64,000 nucleotides of DNA from Bradyrhizobium sp. Ai1a-2 (GTDB taxonomy: Bacteria; Pseudomonadota; Alphaproteobacteria; Rhizobiales; Xanthobacteraceae), in contig NZ_AUEZ01000029.1 in assembly GCF_000426245.1 (NCBI RefSeq), positions 36,872 to 100,871 of the forward strand. The letters are read 5' to 3'. Each line of letters opens with the position of its first letter. Position 1 is the first letter of the stretch. Shown piece by piece: positions 36,272 through 45,646 of the stretch. The position numbers and the translations under genes are program-made. A model generated the notes under the pieces. The model searched no databases, was not told the origin of the DNA, and worked only from the letters and a program-made list of their open reading frames with translations.

Positions 36272-37510
36272 ATGAAATCAGGACATCTGCTCAGGACTGC
36301 TGTTTTTGGCGTCGCGCTGGGGACGGCGGCGTTCGGAGTTGCTCGGGCAGCCGAGCCGCCGTTGAAAGTCGGTCTGCTCGAAGACGTGTCCGGCGATCTT
36401 GCGTTCATGGGCATGCCGAAATTGCACGGCTCGCAGCTTGCGGTCGAGGAGATCAACAAGAGCGGTGGCATCCTCGGGCGGCAGATCGAACTCATCCATC
36501 TCGACCCGCAGGGCGACAATGCCCGCTATCAGGAGTTTGCGCGACGTCTGCTCAGCCGCGACAAGGTCGACGTGCTCATCGGAGGTATCACGTCTGCTTC
36601 GCGCGAGGCCGTTCGGCCGATCATCGATCGGACGACCACGCCGTATTTCTACACCAACCAGTATGAAGGCGGCGTCTGCGACGCGAGCATGATCAGCATG
36701 GGGGCGGTGCCCGAGCAGCAGTTCTCGACGTTGATTCCCTGGATGGTCGAGAAGTTCGGCAAGAAGGTCTACGTCATCGCCGCCGACTACAATTTCGGAC
36801 AGATTTCGGCGGAGTGGAACCGCAAGATCATGAAGGATCTCGGCGGCGAAGTCGTCGGAGAGGAATTCATCCCGCTCGGCGTCTCACAGTTCGCGCAGAC
36901 GATCCAGAACATCCAGAAGGCGAAGCCGGATTGGCTCCTGACGATCAATGTAGGCGCTGCCCAGGACTCGTTCTTTGAGCAGGCCGCCGCGGCGAAGCTC
37001 AACCTGCCGATGGGCTCGTCGATCAAGGTTATGCTTGGTTTCGAGCATAAACGATTCAAGCCGCCGGCGCTCAACAACATGCATGCGACCGCAAACTGGT
37101 TCGAGGAGATCGATACGCCCGAAGCCAACGACTTCAAGAAGCGCTGGCATGCAAAGTTCCCGGATGAACTCTACATCAACGACATGGGCTACAACGCCTA
37201 TAACGCGCTCTACATGTACAAGACGCTGGTCGAGAAGGCGAAATCGACCAAGCTCGAGGACATGCGCAAGGTGATCGCGACAGGCGATGCCTGCATCGAC
37301 GCGCCCGAGGGCAAGGTCTGCATCGATCCGAAGAGCCAGCACACGTCACACCGTATGCGCCTGATCTCCGTCGGTCCCCAGCATGAAGTGACCGTCGAAA
37401 AGGATTACGGCACGATCAAGCCATATTGGCTTGGGGACATCGGTTGCGATCTCACCAAGAAGAACGACAAGGATCAGTACACGCCGAGTCATTTGCCCAA
37501 CAAGTCGTGA
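36272..37510 (+). CDS. Branched-chain-type/amide ABC substrate-binding protein
   Basis: 412 residues with a clear signal peptide (TAVFGVALGTAAFGVARAAE, cleavage near residue 27). The mature part starts PLKVGLLEDVSGDLAFMG and continues through AVEEINKSGGILGR, IGGITSASREAVRPII and TNQYEGGVC, close to the AmiC/FmdD/UrtA branch of the family. AAGGGGA precedes ATG 36272. It feeds the permease/ATPase genes immediately downstream. The relationship to AmiC-like sensors supports amide or formamide uptake; the ligand itself is inferred. Confidence 0.9.
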   Translation: MKSGHLLRTAVFGVALGTAAFGVARAAEPPLKVGLLEDVSGDLAFMGMPKLHGSQLAVEEINKSGGILGRQIELIHLDPQGDNARYQEFARRLLSRDKVDVLIGGITSASREAVRPIIDRTTTPYFYTNQYEGGVCDASMISMGAVPEQQFSTLIPWMVEKFGKKVYVIAADYNFGQISAEWNRKIMKDLGGEVVGEEFIPLGVSQFAQTIQNIQKAKPDWLLTINVGAAQDSFFEQAAAAKLNLPMGSSIKVMLGFEHKRFKPPALNNMHATANWFEEIDTPEANDFKKRWHAKFPDELYINDMGYNAYNALYMYKTLVEKAKSTKLEDMRKVIATGDACIDAPEGKVCIDPKSQHTSHRMRLISVGPQHEVTVEKDYGTIKPYWLGDIGCDLTKKNDKDQYTPSHLPNKS

Positions 37511-37592
37511 AGCCGCCGGTTGTGTCATGACTTTGGACTGCATGGGCGCCGCATGGCTGCGGCGTCCATGATGAAGGAGCAGGAGACCGACG

Positions 37593-38455
37593 ATGTCGGC
37601 TGAACTATTCTCGGTATTCTATCAGTTTGCCGACGTCTTCGCGTTTCTGATCCTCTCGGCGGCAGGGCTTGCCATCGTGTTCGGCATGATGGGCGTCATC
37701 AACATGGCGCATGGCGAGTTCATCATGTGCGGCGCCTATGTGACGGTCGGACTTGTGAAGCTCGGCGTGCCGCTTGCCCTTGCCCAGGGGCTTGCCGCGG
37801 TGACGGCAGGATTGATCGGCGTTGCCGTCGAATACCTCATTGTTCGGCGGCTATATAAAAGGCCGCTGGATTCTCTGCTCGCCACCTGGGGACTCAGCCT
37901 GATCGTCACGCAGTCGATGCTCCTCATCGTGGGATCGTCGATAACGGGGATTGGCACGCCGGAGGGCAGCTTTGCGATCGGCGGCTACACGTTCTCGACC
38001 TATCGCCTCGTGCTGTTCGCCTGCGCGGTCGCGGTGCTGATCGGCCTCTACATCACCTTCATGAAGACACGGTTCGGCGTGATTGCGCGGGCGACGATGC
38101 AAAATGCTGCGATGGCAAAGGCGCTGGGGGCGCGCACCGGGCGAATCTATGCCATCAGTTTCGGCATCGGCGCCGGGCTCGCAGGCCTTTGCGGCGCGCT
38201 CTATGCACCGACGATGACGCTGATTCGATGGGCGCAACGTTTGTGGTGGAAAGTTTCGTCACCGTCGTGGTCGGCGGCGCCAATGTCCTGCTCGGCACCG
38301 CGCCGGCCGCCGTAGTTTTGGCAATGATTCGAATGGCCCTGAATGCGAGCTATGGGCAGATCATCGGCCAGATCGGCATGTTGTTTGCAGTGATCCTGAT
38401 CATCCGTGTCTTGCCCGAAGGCCTTTCCAGCGTGCTGGTTCGTCGCGGGCGCTGA
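37593..38455 (+). pseudogene. LivH-like permease, interrupted by a frameshift
   Basis: The reading frame from ATG 37593 (AAGGAG upstream) encodes a normal LivH permease up to ALYAPTMTLI at 38225. It then runs out of frame and ends at 38315. The correct continuation, MGATFVVESFVTVVVGGANVLLG onward to 38455, is in another frame starting at 38228. Compared with the expected sequence (TLI-P-T-MGAT), about four bases are missing around 38226. The full product would be near 288 residues. Either a recent inactivating deletion or a sequence error; all neighbouring genes of this importer are intact. Confidence 0.85.
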
Positions 38456-38466
38456 GCGAGAATGTG

Positions 38467-39540
38467 ATGTTCAAACTGCTTGATGGTCCGCAGACCCTGG
38501 GACGTGGACGGACGTTCTGGTCCTGCTTTCTCGCCGTGCTGGCCGCCGCGTTGATCTATCCGGTCTTTGCGGACTCCTACGATGTCGGCAACTTCTCTTA
38601 CTTCCTGATCTGGGTCTTCATGGCGCTCGGCCTCTGCCTGATGTGGGGCTATGGCGGCATGCTGTCGTTCGGCCAGACGTTCTTCTTCGGCATCTCCGGT
38701 TATGCCTACGGTGTGCTCGCCATCAATATGGGCGGAGGTACGGCGACGATCGCCGCGCTCGTGCTGTCGGTGATCATCGCGATGATCGCGGCTGGAATCC
38801 TCGGCTACTTCATGATCTGGGGCGGCATCAGCGGCATCTTCTTCGGCATCGTGACGCTGTCGGCGACGCTGGTGCTGGCGTTCTTTCTTGGACAGACGGC
38901 AGGGCCGGAATGGCACATTGGCACTGCGCGGTTGAACGGCTTCAACGGTATGAAAGGCATGGACCCGCTCACCATCGGTGATTTCTATATCGAGGGGTCC
39001 GCGCTCTACTATGTCATGGTGGCGCTCATCGTGATCGTCTACATCGCGCTGCGGATGCTGGTGAACTCGCGCATCGGCAACGTGATCGTTGCGACGCGCG
39101 AGAACCCGCAGCGCGCCGAGATGCTCGGCTACGACGTCCGCAAGTATCAGTTGCTCACATTCGTCATCGGAAGCGGGCTCGCCGGTCTCAGCGGCGCCCT
39201 TTACACGTCATGGGGGCAGTTCATCACTCCGTCGAGCATCGGCTTGCCGGCTGCGGCGATGCCGATCGTGTGGGTCGCATTCTCGGGGCGGAGCGATCTG
39301 ACGGCGACGCTGGTCGGCTCGTTCCTGCTGCTGTTCGGCTTCCAGACCATCACTGTCTATAGCCAGCAGGCCGCGCTCGTGCTGATGGGCACCCTTCTGC
39401 TCGCCACGGTGATGTTGGCGCCTCAGGGGTTCGTGCTCGGTGTCGGCAAGCTTGTGGTTGATCGATGGACCAGGCGTCGGCGGGGCGACGCGAATTCCGC
39501 TGTGGCGGAAACCGGCCGCCTGCAATCGGACGAGGCCTGA
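38467..39540 (+). CDS. LivM-like ABC transporter permease
   Basis: 357 residues from ATG 38467; a GTG directly before it (38464) is an alternative start. Multiple membrane spans match the LivM/UrtC pattern: FMALGLCLMWGYGGMLSFGQ, GISGIFFGIVTLSATL, ATRENPQRAEMLGYDVRKYQ and GSGLAGLSGALYTSWG. It is the second membrane subunit of the amide-operon importer. It lacks the fused C-terminal enzyme domain seen in the LivM homologue at 3506-5155 and ends in an ordinary short Arg-rich tail. Confidence 0.9.
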   Translation: MFKLLDGPQTLGRGRTFWSCFLAVLAAALIYPVFADSYDVGNFSYFLIWVFMALGLCLMWGYGGMLSFGQTFFFGISGYAYGVLAINMGGGTATIAALVLSVIIAMIAAGILGYFMIWGGISGIFFGIVTLSATLVLAFFLGQTAGPEWHIGTARLNGFNGMKGMDPLTIGDFYIEGSALYYVMVALIVIVYIALRMLVNSRIGNVIVATRENPQRAEMLGYDVRKYQLLTFVIGSGLAGLSGALYTSWGQFITPSSIGLPAAAMPIVWVAFSGRSDLTATLVGSFLLLFGFQTITVYSQQAALVLMGTLLLATVMLAPQGFVLGVGKLVVDRWTRRRRGDANSAVAETGRLQSDEA

Positions 39541-39541
39541 G

Positions 39542-40261
39542 ATGACGCTTGTCGATGTCAAGGGCGTGACGAAGCGCTTCGGTGGTTTGACGGCCGTCTC
39601 CGATGTCGATCTGACTGTCAATGCCGGGGAGGTTCACTGCCTGATCGGTCCAAATGGGGCCGGGAAGAGCACGCTGTTCAAGCTGATCGTCGGGCTCTAT
39701 CCGCCGACCAAGGGCAGCATCTTCTTCGATAGCATCGACATCACCGAAGAGCGTCCGTTTGCGCGGGTGCAGCGCGGCATGAGCATCAAGATGCAGGCGC
39801 CGAGCGTGTTCAAGGAGCTGCCGGTCCGGCAGAATATCCAGATCGCACTGCAGGCGCGTTTCTCCGGCGCGGAACGCGACGTCGAGGAGGAGCGGCTGCT
39901 CACGCTGCTCGATCTGGCGTCAGAGAGCGGCAAACTGGCGGGGGCGCTTTCGCACGGCCAGCAGCAATGGCTCGAGATCGGCATGGCGCTGGCGCTGCAG
40001 CCGCAGCTATTATTGCTGGACGAGCCGACGGCCGGCATGTCGCCGGAGGAAACGTTCAAGACCGGCGAACTCATCAAGTCGTTCAATGCCGAGGGCATGA
40101 CGGTGCTCGTCGTGGAGCACGACATGGCGTTCGTCCGCCAGATCGCACAGCGCGTGACCGTGCTGCATCTTGGCAAGATCTTTGCGCGAGGTAGTCTGGA
40201 GACCATCATTCAGGACGAGAAGGTCGCTGAAATCTACCTGGGTAAGACGCATGCCCACTGA
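39542..40261 (+). CDS. LivG-like ABC transporter ATPase
   Basis: 239 residues from ATG 39542, one base after the permease stop. It has Walker A GPNGAGKST, signature LSHGQQQW, Walker B LLLLDEPTAGM and the switch histidine in VVEHD, a fully canonical LivG. This contrasts with the signature-degenerate ATPase at 1077-1853. Its last 11 bases overlap the start of the LivF gene. Confidence 0.9.
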   Translation: MTLVDVKGVTKRFGGLTAVSDVDLTVNAGEVHCLIGPNGAGKSTLFKLIVGLYPPTKGSIFFDSIDITEERPFARVQRGMSIKMQAPSVFKELPVRQNIQIALQARFSGAERDVEEERLLTLLDLASESGKLAGALSHGQQQWLEIGMALALQPQLLLLDEPTAGMSPEETFKTGELIKSFNAEGMTVLVVEHDMAFVRQIAQRVTVLHLGKIFARGSLETIIQDEKVAEIYLGKTHAH

Positions 40262-40961
40262 TCGGATTCTGGACGTTTCGGAACTCTGGGCGGGCTACGG
40301 CGCCACGCCGATCCTGCAGGGCGTGAGCATGTCGGTGTCCCGCGGCGAGATCGTCGGCGTGATCGGTCGGAACGGCGTCGGCAAGTCGACGCTGATGCGA
40401 TGCCTGATCGGCCTTCTGGAGACGTGGCGCGGCACCATCACCTTCATGGAGAAGGATGTCACCCAGTTGCAGGCTGACGCCCGGGCGCGCGCCGGCTTCG
40501 GCTACATCCCGCAGGGGCGAGATGTGTTTCCGCAGATGAGCGTCGAGGAAAACCTGCAGGTCGGCGAACTGATCGGCGGACCCGAGGGCAGGAAGCTGCC
40601 GGAGCTCGTCTACGAGTATTTTCCGCGGCTGAAGGAGCGGCGGCGTCAGGTTGCCGGCACCATGTCGGGCGGCGAGCAACAGCAGCTCGCGATCGGCCGG
40701 GCGCTGATCGGCAACCCGGCCCTGATGATCCTCGACGAGCCATCCGAGGGCATTCAGCCGTCGATCGTCCAGCACATCTGCGATGCGCTGAAATCGTTCC
40801 GGGCAGAACTCGGCACGACGATCGTTTTCGTCGAGCAGAATCTGGATACGATCCTGGAGATCGCCGAGCGCTGCTACATCATGGAAAAAGGCAAGATCAC
40901 GCGATCACTGGCCGGCGAGGAGGTCAACGCCGACAGCGTCCGCGCGCAACTGTTGTTGTGA
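40251..40961 (+). CDS. LivF-like ABC transporter ATPase
   Basis: 236 residues from ATG 40251. It has Walker A GRNGVGKST, signature MSGGEQQQ, Walker B LMILDEPSEGI, and Gln in place of the switch His (FVEQN), normal for LivF. GYIPQGRDVFPQMSVEENL is the typical Q-loop region of this subfamily. It completes the binding protein, LivH, LivM, LivG, LivF set of the second amide locus. Confidence 0.9.
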   Translation: MPTDRILDVSELWAGYGATPILQGVSMSVSRGEIVGVIGRNGVGKSTLMRCLIGLLETWRGTITFMEKDVTQLQADARARAGFGYIPQGRDVFPQMSVEENLQVGELIGGPEGRKLPELVYEYFPRLKERRRQVAGTMSGGEQQQLAIGRALIGNPALMILDEPSEGIQPSIVQHICDALKSFRAELGTTIVFVEQNLDTILEIAERCYIMEKGKITRSLAGEEVNADSVRAQLLL

Positions 40962-41044
40962 GGCTGATCCGCCGTTTTTTGAGAACGCGTCTTGTTCATC
41001 AGCGTGCCATTTGAAGTCGAGAATGATCAGGGAGGGAGACGAAC

Positions 41045-41806
41045 ATGGATTTAGGCCTTAAAGGAGCCAACGTTCTCGTCACGGGCAGCACCAAGGGGAT
41101 CGGCAGGGCGATCGCCGAGACTTTCGCTACTGAGGGCGCCAATGTCGGAATTTGCGCGCGTAACCAGGCGAACGTCGACAGCACCGTCGCCGCCCTCAGG
41201 GAAAAGGGCGTTGCGGCGTTTGGCAGTTCGGTCGATGTGTCTGATGGTGCAGCGCTCAAGGCGTGGGTGAGCGACATGGCATCGAACCTCGGCGGCGTCG
41301 ATGTCGTCGTCGCTAATGTCAGCGCGCTCTCGATAGGGCAGGACGAGGAGAGCTGGGGGAAGGAATTCTCCACCGACATGATGGGAACGGTCCGCCTGGT
41401 AAATGCCGCGATGCCCTATCTGGAAAAGAGCAGCGCGCCTGCGATCGTGACCATCTCCAGCGTCTCGGGACGCGAGGTCGACTTCGCGAGCGGCCCCTAC
41501 GGCACCTTCAAGGCGGCGATCATCCACTACACGCAGGGCCTGGCCTATCAGCTCGCCGCGAAGGGCATACGCGCTAATTCCGTGTCTCCGGGCAACACTT
41601 ACTTCGAAGGCGGGGTCTGGAACATGATCAAGGACAACAATCCCGAGCTCTACAAGACCGCGCTCGCGCTCAATCCAACGGGACGGATGGGCACGCCGCA
41701 GGAGATGGCGAACGCCGTCGTGTTTCTTGCGAGCCGGGCTGCCAGCTTCATCACGGGAACGAACCTGGTCGTGGACGGTGCCTTGACACGCGGCGTTCAG
41801 TTCTAG
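41045..41806 (+). CDS. Short-chain dehydrogenase/reductase (SDR)
   Basis: 253 residues, classical SDR. The NAD(P)-binding motif is TGSTKGIG (residues 14-21), followed by VVVANVSALS in place of NNAG. The catalytic Ser is in TISSVSG and YGTFK supplies Tyr and Lys. C-terminal FLASRAASFITGTNLVVDGA is standard. GGGAGG precedes ATG 41045. It follows the importer by 83 bases and precedes a second amidase, so it may act on the acid or alcohol moiety of the imported amide, but the substrate cannot be read from sequence. Confidence 0.85.
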   Translation: MDLGLKGANVLVTGSTKGIGRAIAETFATEGANVGICARNQANVDSTVAALREKGVAAFGSSVDVSDGAALKAWVSDMASNLGGVDVVVANVSALSIGQDEESWGKEFSTDMMGTVRLVNAAMPYLEKSSAPAIVTISSVSGREVDFASGPYGTFKAAIIHYTQGLAYQLAAKGIRANSVSPGNTYFEGGVWNMIKDNNPELYKTALALNPTGRMGTPQEMANAVVFLASRAASFITGTNLVVDGALTRGVQF

Positions 41807-41930
41807 GCTCCATCGGACTGCCCAAAGCGCTCGCGACCGCTGGCGAGCTCAGCGCAGACACCGAGAGACGGTGAGGCGCCTCACCTTCATCGCTGTGAGA
41901 AAGTGAACTCAGACAAGAGAGGGTGTCAGC

Positions 41931-43334
41931 ATGACTGCGGACCAACTGTACTACAAATCGATCACCGAACTCTCGGACCTCTACCGTCGGGGAGAGGTTC
42001 TGCCTTCAGAAGTAACCGAAGCGATGTTGAGCCGCATCGAGAAGCTCGACCGACGCTTTCATGGCTATGCCCATCTCCTGGCGGAGCGGGCGATGGAGCA
42101 GGCCAGGAAGTACGACAGCGAGATTGCGAGAGGAATTTCGCGAGGACCGCTTCATGGCGTTCCAATCGGACTTAAGGATCTGTGCTACACGACGTTTGCA
42201 CCAACCGCGGGCGGTACGAAAATTCACGCAGAGTTCGTGCCGTCCTTCAGTGCGACGGTGGTGGATCGGCTTGAGCGAGGCGGCGCCGTGACGCTCGGAA
42301 AGCTCAAGATGACGGAAGGCGCGTATACGAGCCATCACCCGGACGATCAGGCGCCGCTCAACCCATGGAACGTCGACTATTGGGTTGGATCCTCCTCGAC
42401 CGGGTCTGGCGTCGCGACCGCTGCCGGTCTTTGCTATGGGGCGATCGGCAGTGATACCGGTGGCTCCATCCGCTTTCCATCTGCGACATGCGGACTGACG
42501 GGAATCAAACCGACCTGGGGCCGAGTCAGCCGGCACGGCGTCTTCCCGTTGGCCGACTCCCTCGATCATGTCGGGCCAATGTGCCGGAGCGCTGCCGATG
42601 CGGCGGCGATGCTGGGCGTCATCGCCGGCGCCGATCCGAACGATCCGACGACGTTGCAGGCGCCCGTACCGAATTATTTGACCGGGCTCGGTGACGGCAT
42701 CAGAGGGCTGAGGATCGGCGTGGATCGAAAATACACCAGAGAGGGCATAGATTCGCAGGTCGTGGCCGCTCTGCTGAATGCTGAACGGGCTTTGAGGGAC
42801 CTCGGTGCAGAGATCCGCGAAGTGCATTTCCCCTCATATGAGAAGCTGGTCAGCCTGTGGATCCCAATGTGCTCGGTGGAGACCGCCGAAGCTCACTTGG
42901 ATACGTATCCCTCACGAAAGTCGGAATATGGTCCGGACCTCGCACAATTGATCGAGCAGGGCAGGTCCGTCAGCGGGGTGGAGGTGGCGGCCATTCATCA
43001 CGAACGGCTGAGGTTCTCCGGCAGCCTGGCTGCGCTGTTCGAGGATGTTGACCTTCTGCTCATTCCGACGATGCCGGTCCCCATTCCGACGCTGGGGAAG
43101 ATGAGCGAGTATGGGGCGGATCCGAATGTGCTGCTGAGCATATTGCGGTTCACCGCCGTGTTCGATTTCAGTGGAAGTCCGACGATCACCATGCCTGTGG
43201 GGATGGCGTCTGACGGGATGCCGCTTAGCATGCAACTCGTCGGATCACATCTGTCCGAGAATGTGATCGTCCGCGCCGCACACGCGTATCAGTCGATCAC
43301 GGACTGGCATACCAAGCGACCGCCTATCGAATAG
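41931..43334 (+). CDS. Second amidase-signature family amidase
   Basis: 467 residues, closely similar along its length to the amidase at 33822. The catalytic triad is Lys82 (LKDL), Ser155 (in GSSSTGSG) and Ser179 (SDTGGSIRFP), at identical positions. Shared segments include GPLHGVPI, TEGAY.SHHP, KPTWGRVSR and TYPSRKxEYGP. GAGAGGG precedes ATG 41931. A tandem-like pair with diverged substrate pockets is likely. It closes the rightward amide locus; the next gene points left. Confidence 0.9.
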   Translation: MTADQLYYKSITELSDLYRRGEVLPSEVTEAMLSRIEKLDRRFHGYAHLLAERAMEQARKYDSEIARGISRGPLHGVPIGLKDLCYTTFAPTAGGTKIHAEFVPSFSATVVDRLERGGAVTLGKLKMTEGAYTSHHPDDQAPLNPWNVDYWVGSSSTGSGVATAAGLCYGAIGSDTGGSIRFPSATCGLTGIKPTWGRVSRHGVFPLADSLDHVGPMCRSAADAAAMLGVIAGADPNDPTTLQAPVPNYLTGLGDGIRGLRIGVDRKYTREGIDSQVVAALLNAERALRDLGAEIREVHFPSYEKLVSLWIPMCSVETAEAHLDTYPSRKSEYGPDLAQLIEQGRSVSGVEVAAIHHERLRFSGSLAALFEDVDLLLIPTMPVPIPTLGKMSEYGADPNVLLSILRFTAVFDFSGSPTITMPVGMASDGMPLSMQLVGSHLSENVIVRAAHAYQSITDWHTKRPPIE

Positions 43335-43447
43335 CTGCAGTGGATCCCTACCAATCAGGGCGGCAGCTTCTGGAAAAATGACGGCACGTGCCGGCGTCTC
43401 TTGGGTTGTAACAGTCACCGTGCGAGCTCGAGCGCCGGGGCGTCCGC

Positions 43448-44518
43448 TCATTTCCGAGTTGGGTCAAAATGCGACCTCGCGGCAACGACGCGAGAAGTCT
43501 CAGCACAAGCAGCAACTGCCATTTGAGGGGCAGCCGCGTCGTTGACCCGTCCTGCCTTGGGCTTGGTGGCCAGCACTGTGTTATACGGGTTGCCAAACAC
43601 AAATACTTTCGACGTGCGCCAAATGATCCGTTCCAATTCCACGAATGTGCGCATCTTGAGCCGATACTTCCACAACAGCAGATGTTGAACGAAATTCCAG
43701 GTGATGCACCAGGCCCAGAATGGCAAGCGTCGATAACGAATCGGGTTGAAGCCGAGTTGGCGCATCTTGTAGACGAGAAGATTGGCGCCGACAAAATTGT
43801 AGCGCCAGTTTTCGAAGAAGGCGGTGACGCTCAGATAATCCTCCTCACGGCGACAATGATCAAGCGACCCCGGTGTGCGGATCAGCAGCCGACCTCCGGG
43901 CTTGAGCATTCGCCAACATCGCGCAAGCCAAGCGTCCAAGTCTTTGGTGTAGCCTATCGACTCGAGCGCATAGATGGCATCAAAACGTTCATTCGGGAGA
44001 TCGAGGCTGTCGAAGTCCGTGACGATCACCTGTCCACGCCCTCCAAGGTTCGCAAATTTCCGCCGGCAGATGTCCGCTTGCACTGATGAATTGGTCACAC
44101 ACACAACCTCGATGTTGCGCCGCCGCGCAAGGTATTCAGCCGCCGCGCCGGATCCGCACCCCAGGTCCAACAACCGCATCCCGTCCTTCAGCTTGAGAAG
44201 GACGAATTCGGCTTCGTAAGGGCGCGAAAATGCCGCTCTGGGAAACACACACGTGCTGTAGTTCGCTTGCTCGTCGCGATAGGCGCCGAACACGTCATCA
44301 TATGTACGTTTCTCGTCATCGTGCTTGAGAAAGTCGTTCGCTTTCGGCGTCCACTCGATCAGTTGGCGCTGCTCGAACTGATTCAGCTCGTGGCCGATCT
44401 TGCTCGCGTCCTTCGGTTGAGTCACCAAGAGAAAAAGTACGTAATGAAGAATGTTGTATGCGACGACTAACGCAATGAAGATCGCTGCCGCCAACTGAAA
44501 TACTAGGACGATGTCCAA
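43448..44518 (-). CDS. Membrane-anchored SAM-dependent methyltransferase
   Basis: 356 residues. A single N-terminal hydrophobic helix (about 4-33) anchors it, facing the cytoplasm by inference. The methyltransferase core has motif I LLDLGCGSG (116-124), ALESIGYTKDLDAWL and RMLKPGGRLLIRTPGS. The layout resembles cyclopropane-fatty-acid-synthase-like and sterol/lipid methyltransferases, including an EAESIGY-like acidic motif, which suggests a lipid or other membrane-associated substrate. It converges on the second amidase gene with a 113-base gap. No co-transcribed partner is visible. Confidence 0.75.
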   Translation of the reverse strand: MDIVLVFQLAAAIFIALVVAYNILHYVLFLLVTQPKDASKIGHELNQFEQRQLIEWTPKANDFLKHDDEKRTYDDVFGAYRDEQANYSTCVFPRAAFSRPYEAEFVLLKLKDGMRLLDLGCGSGAAAEYLARRRNIEVVCVTNSSVQADICRRKFANLGGRGQVIVTDFDSLDLPNERFDAIYALESIGYTKDLDAWLARCWRMLKPGGRLLIRTPGSLDHCRREEDYLSVTAFFENWRYNFVGANLLVYKMRQLGFNPIRYRRLPFWAWCITWNFVQHLLLWKYRLKMRTFVELERIIWRTSKVFVFGNPYNTVLATKPKAGRVNDAAAPQMAVAACAETSRVVAARSHFDPTRK

Positions 44519-44725
44519 GATCGCTCCCTGACCGCGATGGGCATCCTCACGTCGATGAGGAGCCGCGTTAAAAACAGCACCATGCGTTGCAAATGTACGA
44601 TTTTATGCTCCTCTTGGGGAGCCCGATGGAGAAGGGATAGTGCCGCCTGGGATCAGCGCTTGCGAGAGGGATGGCGGCGAGGCTCGCTATGGCCGGTTGG
44701 GCAGAGCCGTTAGCATGGTCGAGCA

Positions 44726-44811
44726 GCCGGCGTGTCAGGCAACGTCAATCTGGCCGCGCTACATGTCGTCAGTGCAGCTCAGAGTGTTCCGACGCCCGCC
44801 GGCACCTTCCG
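44726..44811 (+). pseudogene. Fragment of a haemagglutinin-type exoprotein C-terminus
   Basis: The frame reads AGVSGNVNLAALHVVSAAQ, nearly the same as AGIRVSGNVNLAALQVINAT in the intact exoprotein (about 30668-30720). Similarity ends after about 28 codons (SVPTPAGTF). It lies in the 342-base gap 44519-44860 and overlaps no other gene. Nothing else in that gap is recognisable. Confidence 0.65.
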
Positions 44812-44860
44812 ACGTCTCGGCCTCGATAGGCAACGTCGCCGACGGTCCATGGCGCGCTTG

Positions 44861-45646
44861 TCAGGTGTCGGCAGCGACCTTCAAGGCCTCGGTGCGTATC
44901 TCTTCCACGAGCCGCTCCTTCAGCCTGATGAATTCGGGCGTGGTCTTGATCTTGTTGGAACGCGGATGGGGCAGGTCGACCGCAATCGCGGCCTTGATGC
45001 GGCCGGGGCGCGCGCTCATTACGATGACTCGACTGCCGAGAAAGATCGCCTCTTCGATATCGTGGGTGACAAACAGCACGGTCTTCTGGTCGCGTTCCCA
45101 AATCCCAAGCAGCATCTCCTGCATCAGCGCGCGGGTCTGGTTGTCCAGCGCGCCGAATGGCTCATCCAGCAATAGGATCTTCGGATCGTTGGCAAGGGCA
45201 CGTGCGATCGCTGTGCGCTGTTGCATGCCACCGGAGAGCTGCTTCGGCCAATGATTTTCAAAGCCCGACAGTCCGACTCGGTGGATGAATCCGTCCGCGA
45301 TCTTGTGGCGCTCCGCTTGGGAAATTCCGCGCTCGCGCAGGCCGAACGCGATGTTCTCCCGCACCGTCAGCCAGGGAAACAGCGTGTAGGACTGAAACAC
45401 CATGCCGCGATCCGCGCCAGGTCCGGTGACCTCGCGCCCGTCGAGCACGATGCGCCCGCTGGTCGGCCGGTCGAGCCCGGCGATGATACGGAGCAGGGTA
45501 GACTTTCCGCAGCCCGAGGGGCCAAGGATGGTGACAAAATCATTGTCGCCCACGCTGAGATCGGTCGGTTCGAGGGCCCGTGTTGGCGCATGGCCCGGCC
45601 GCGCGGGAAAAGTGCGGGAAACCTGATCGATCGTCAGCGCTGTCAT
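44861..45646 (-). CDS. Nitrate/sulfonate-type ABC transporter ATPase of the hut locus
   Basis: 261 residues from ATG 45646, which overlaps the permease stop (ATGA) and so decides the start over an upstream in-frame ATG. It has Walker A GPSGCGKST, signature LSGGMQQRTAIA, Walker B ILLLDEPFGALD and H-loop FVTHD, the SsuB/TauB/NrtD pattern. It is the last gene of the leftward hutF-hutC-transporter run, so histidine, urocanate or a related imidazole is the likely cargo. This is inferred from position only. Confidence 0.88.
   Translation of the reverse strand: MTALTIDQVSRTFPARPGHAPTRALEPTDLSVGDNDFVTILGPSGCGKSTLLRIIAGLDRPTSGRIVLDGREVTGPGADRGMVFQSYTLFPWLTVRENIAFGLRERGISQAERHKIADGFIHRVGLSGFENHWPKQLSGGMQQRTAIARALANDPKILLLDEPFGALDNQTRALMQEMLLGIWERDQKTVLFVTHDIEEAIFLGSRVIVMSARPGRIKAAIAVDLPHPRSNKIKTTPEFIRLKERLVEEIRTEALKVAADT

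Noticed and set aside
43335..43447. Possible terminator between the convergent amidase and methyltransferase genes
   Set aside because: No stable hairpin followed by a T-run was found on either strand.
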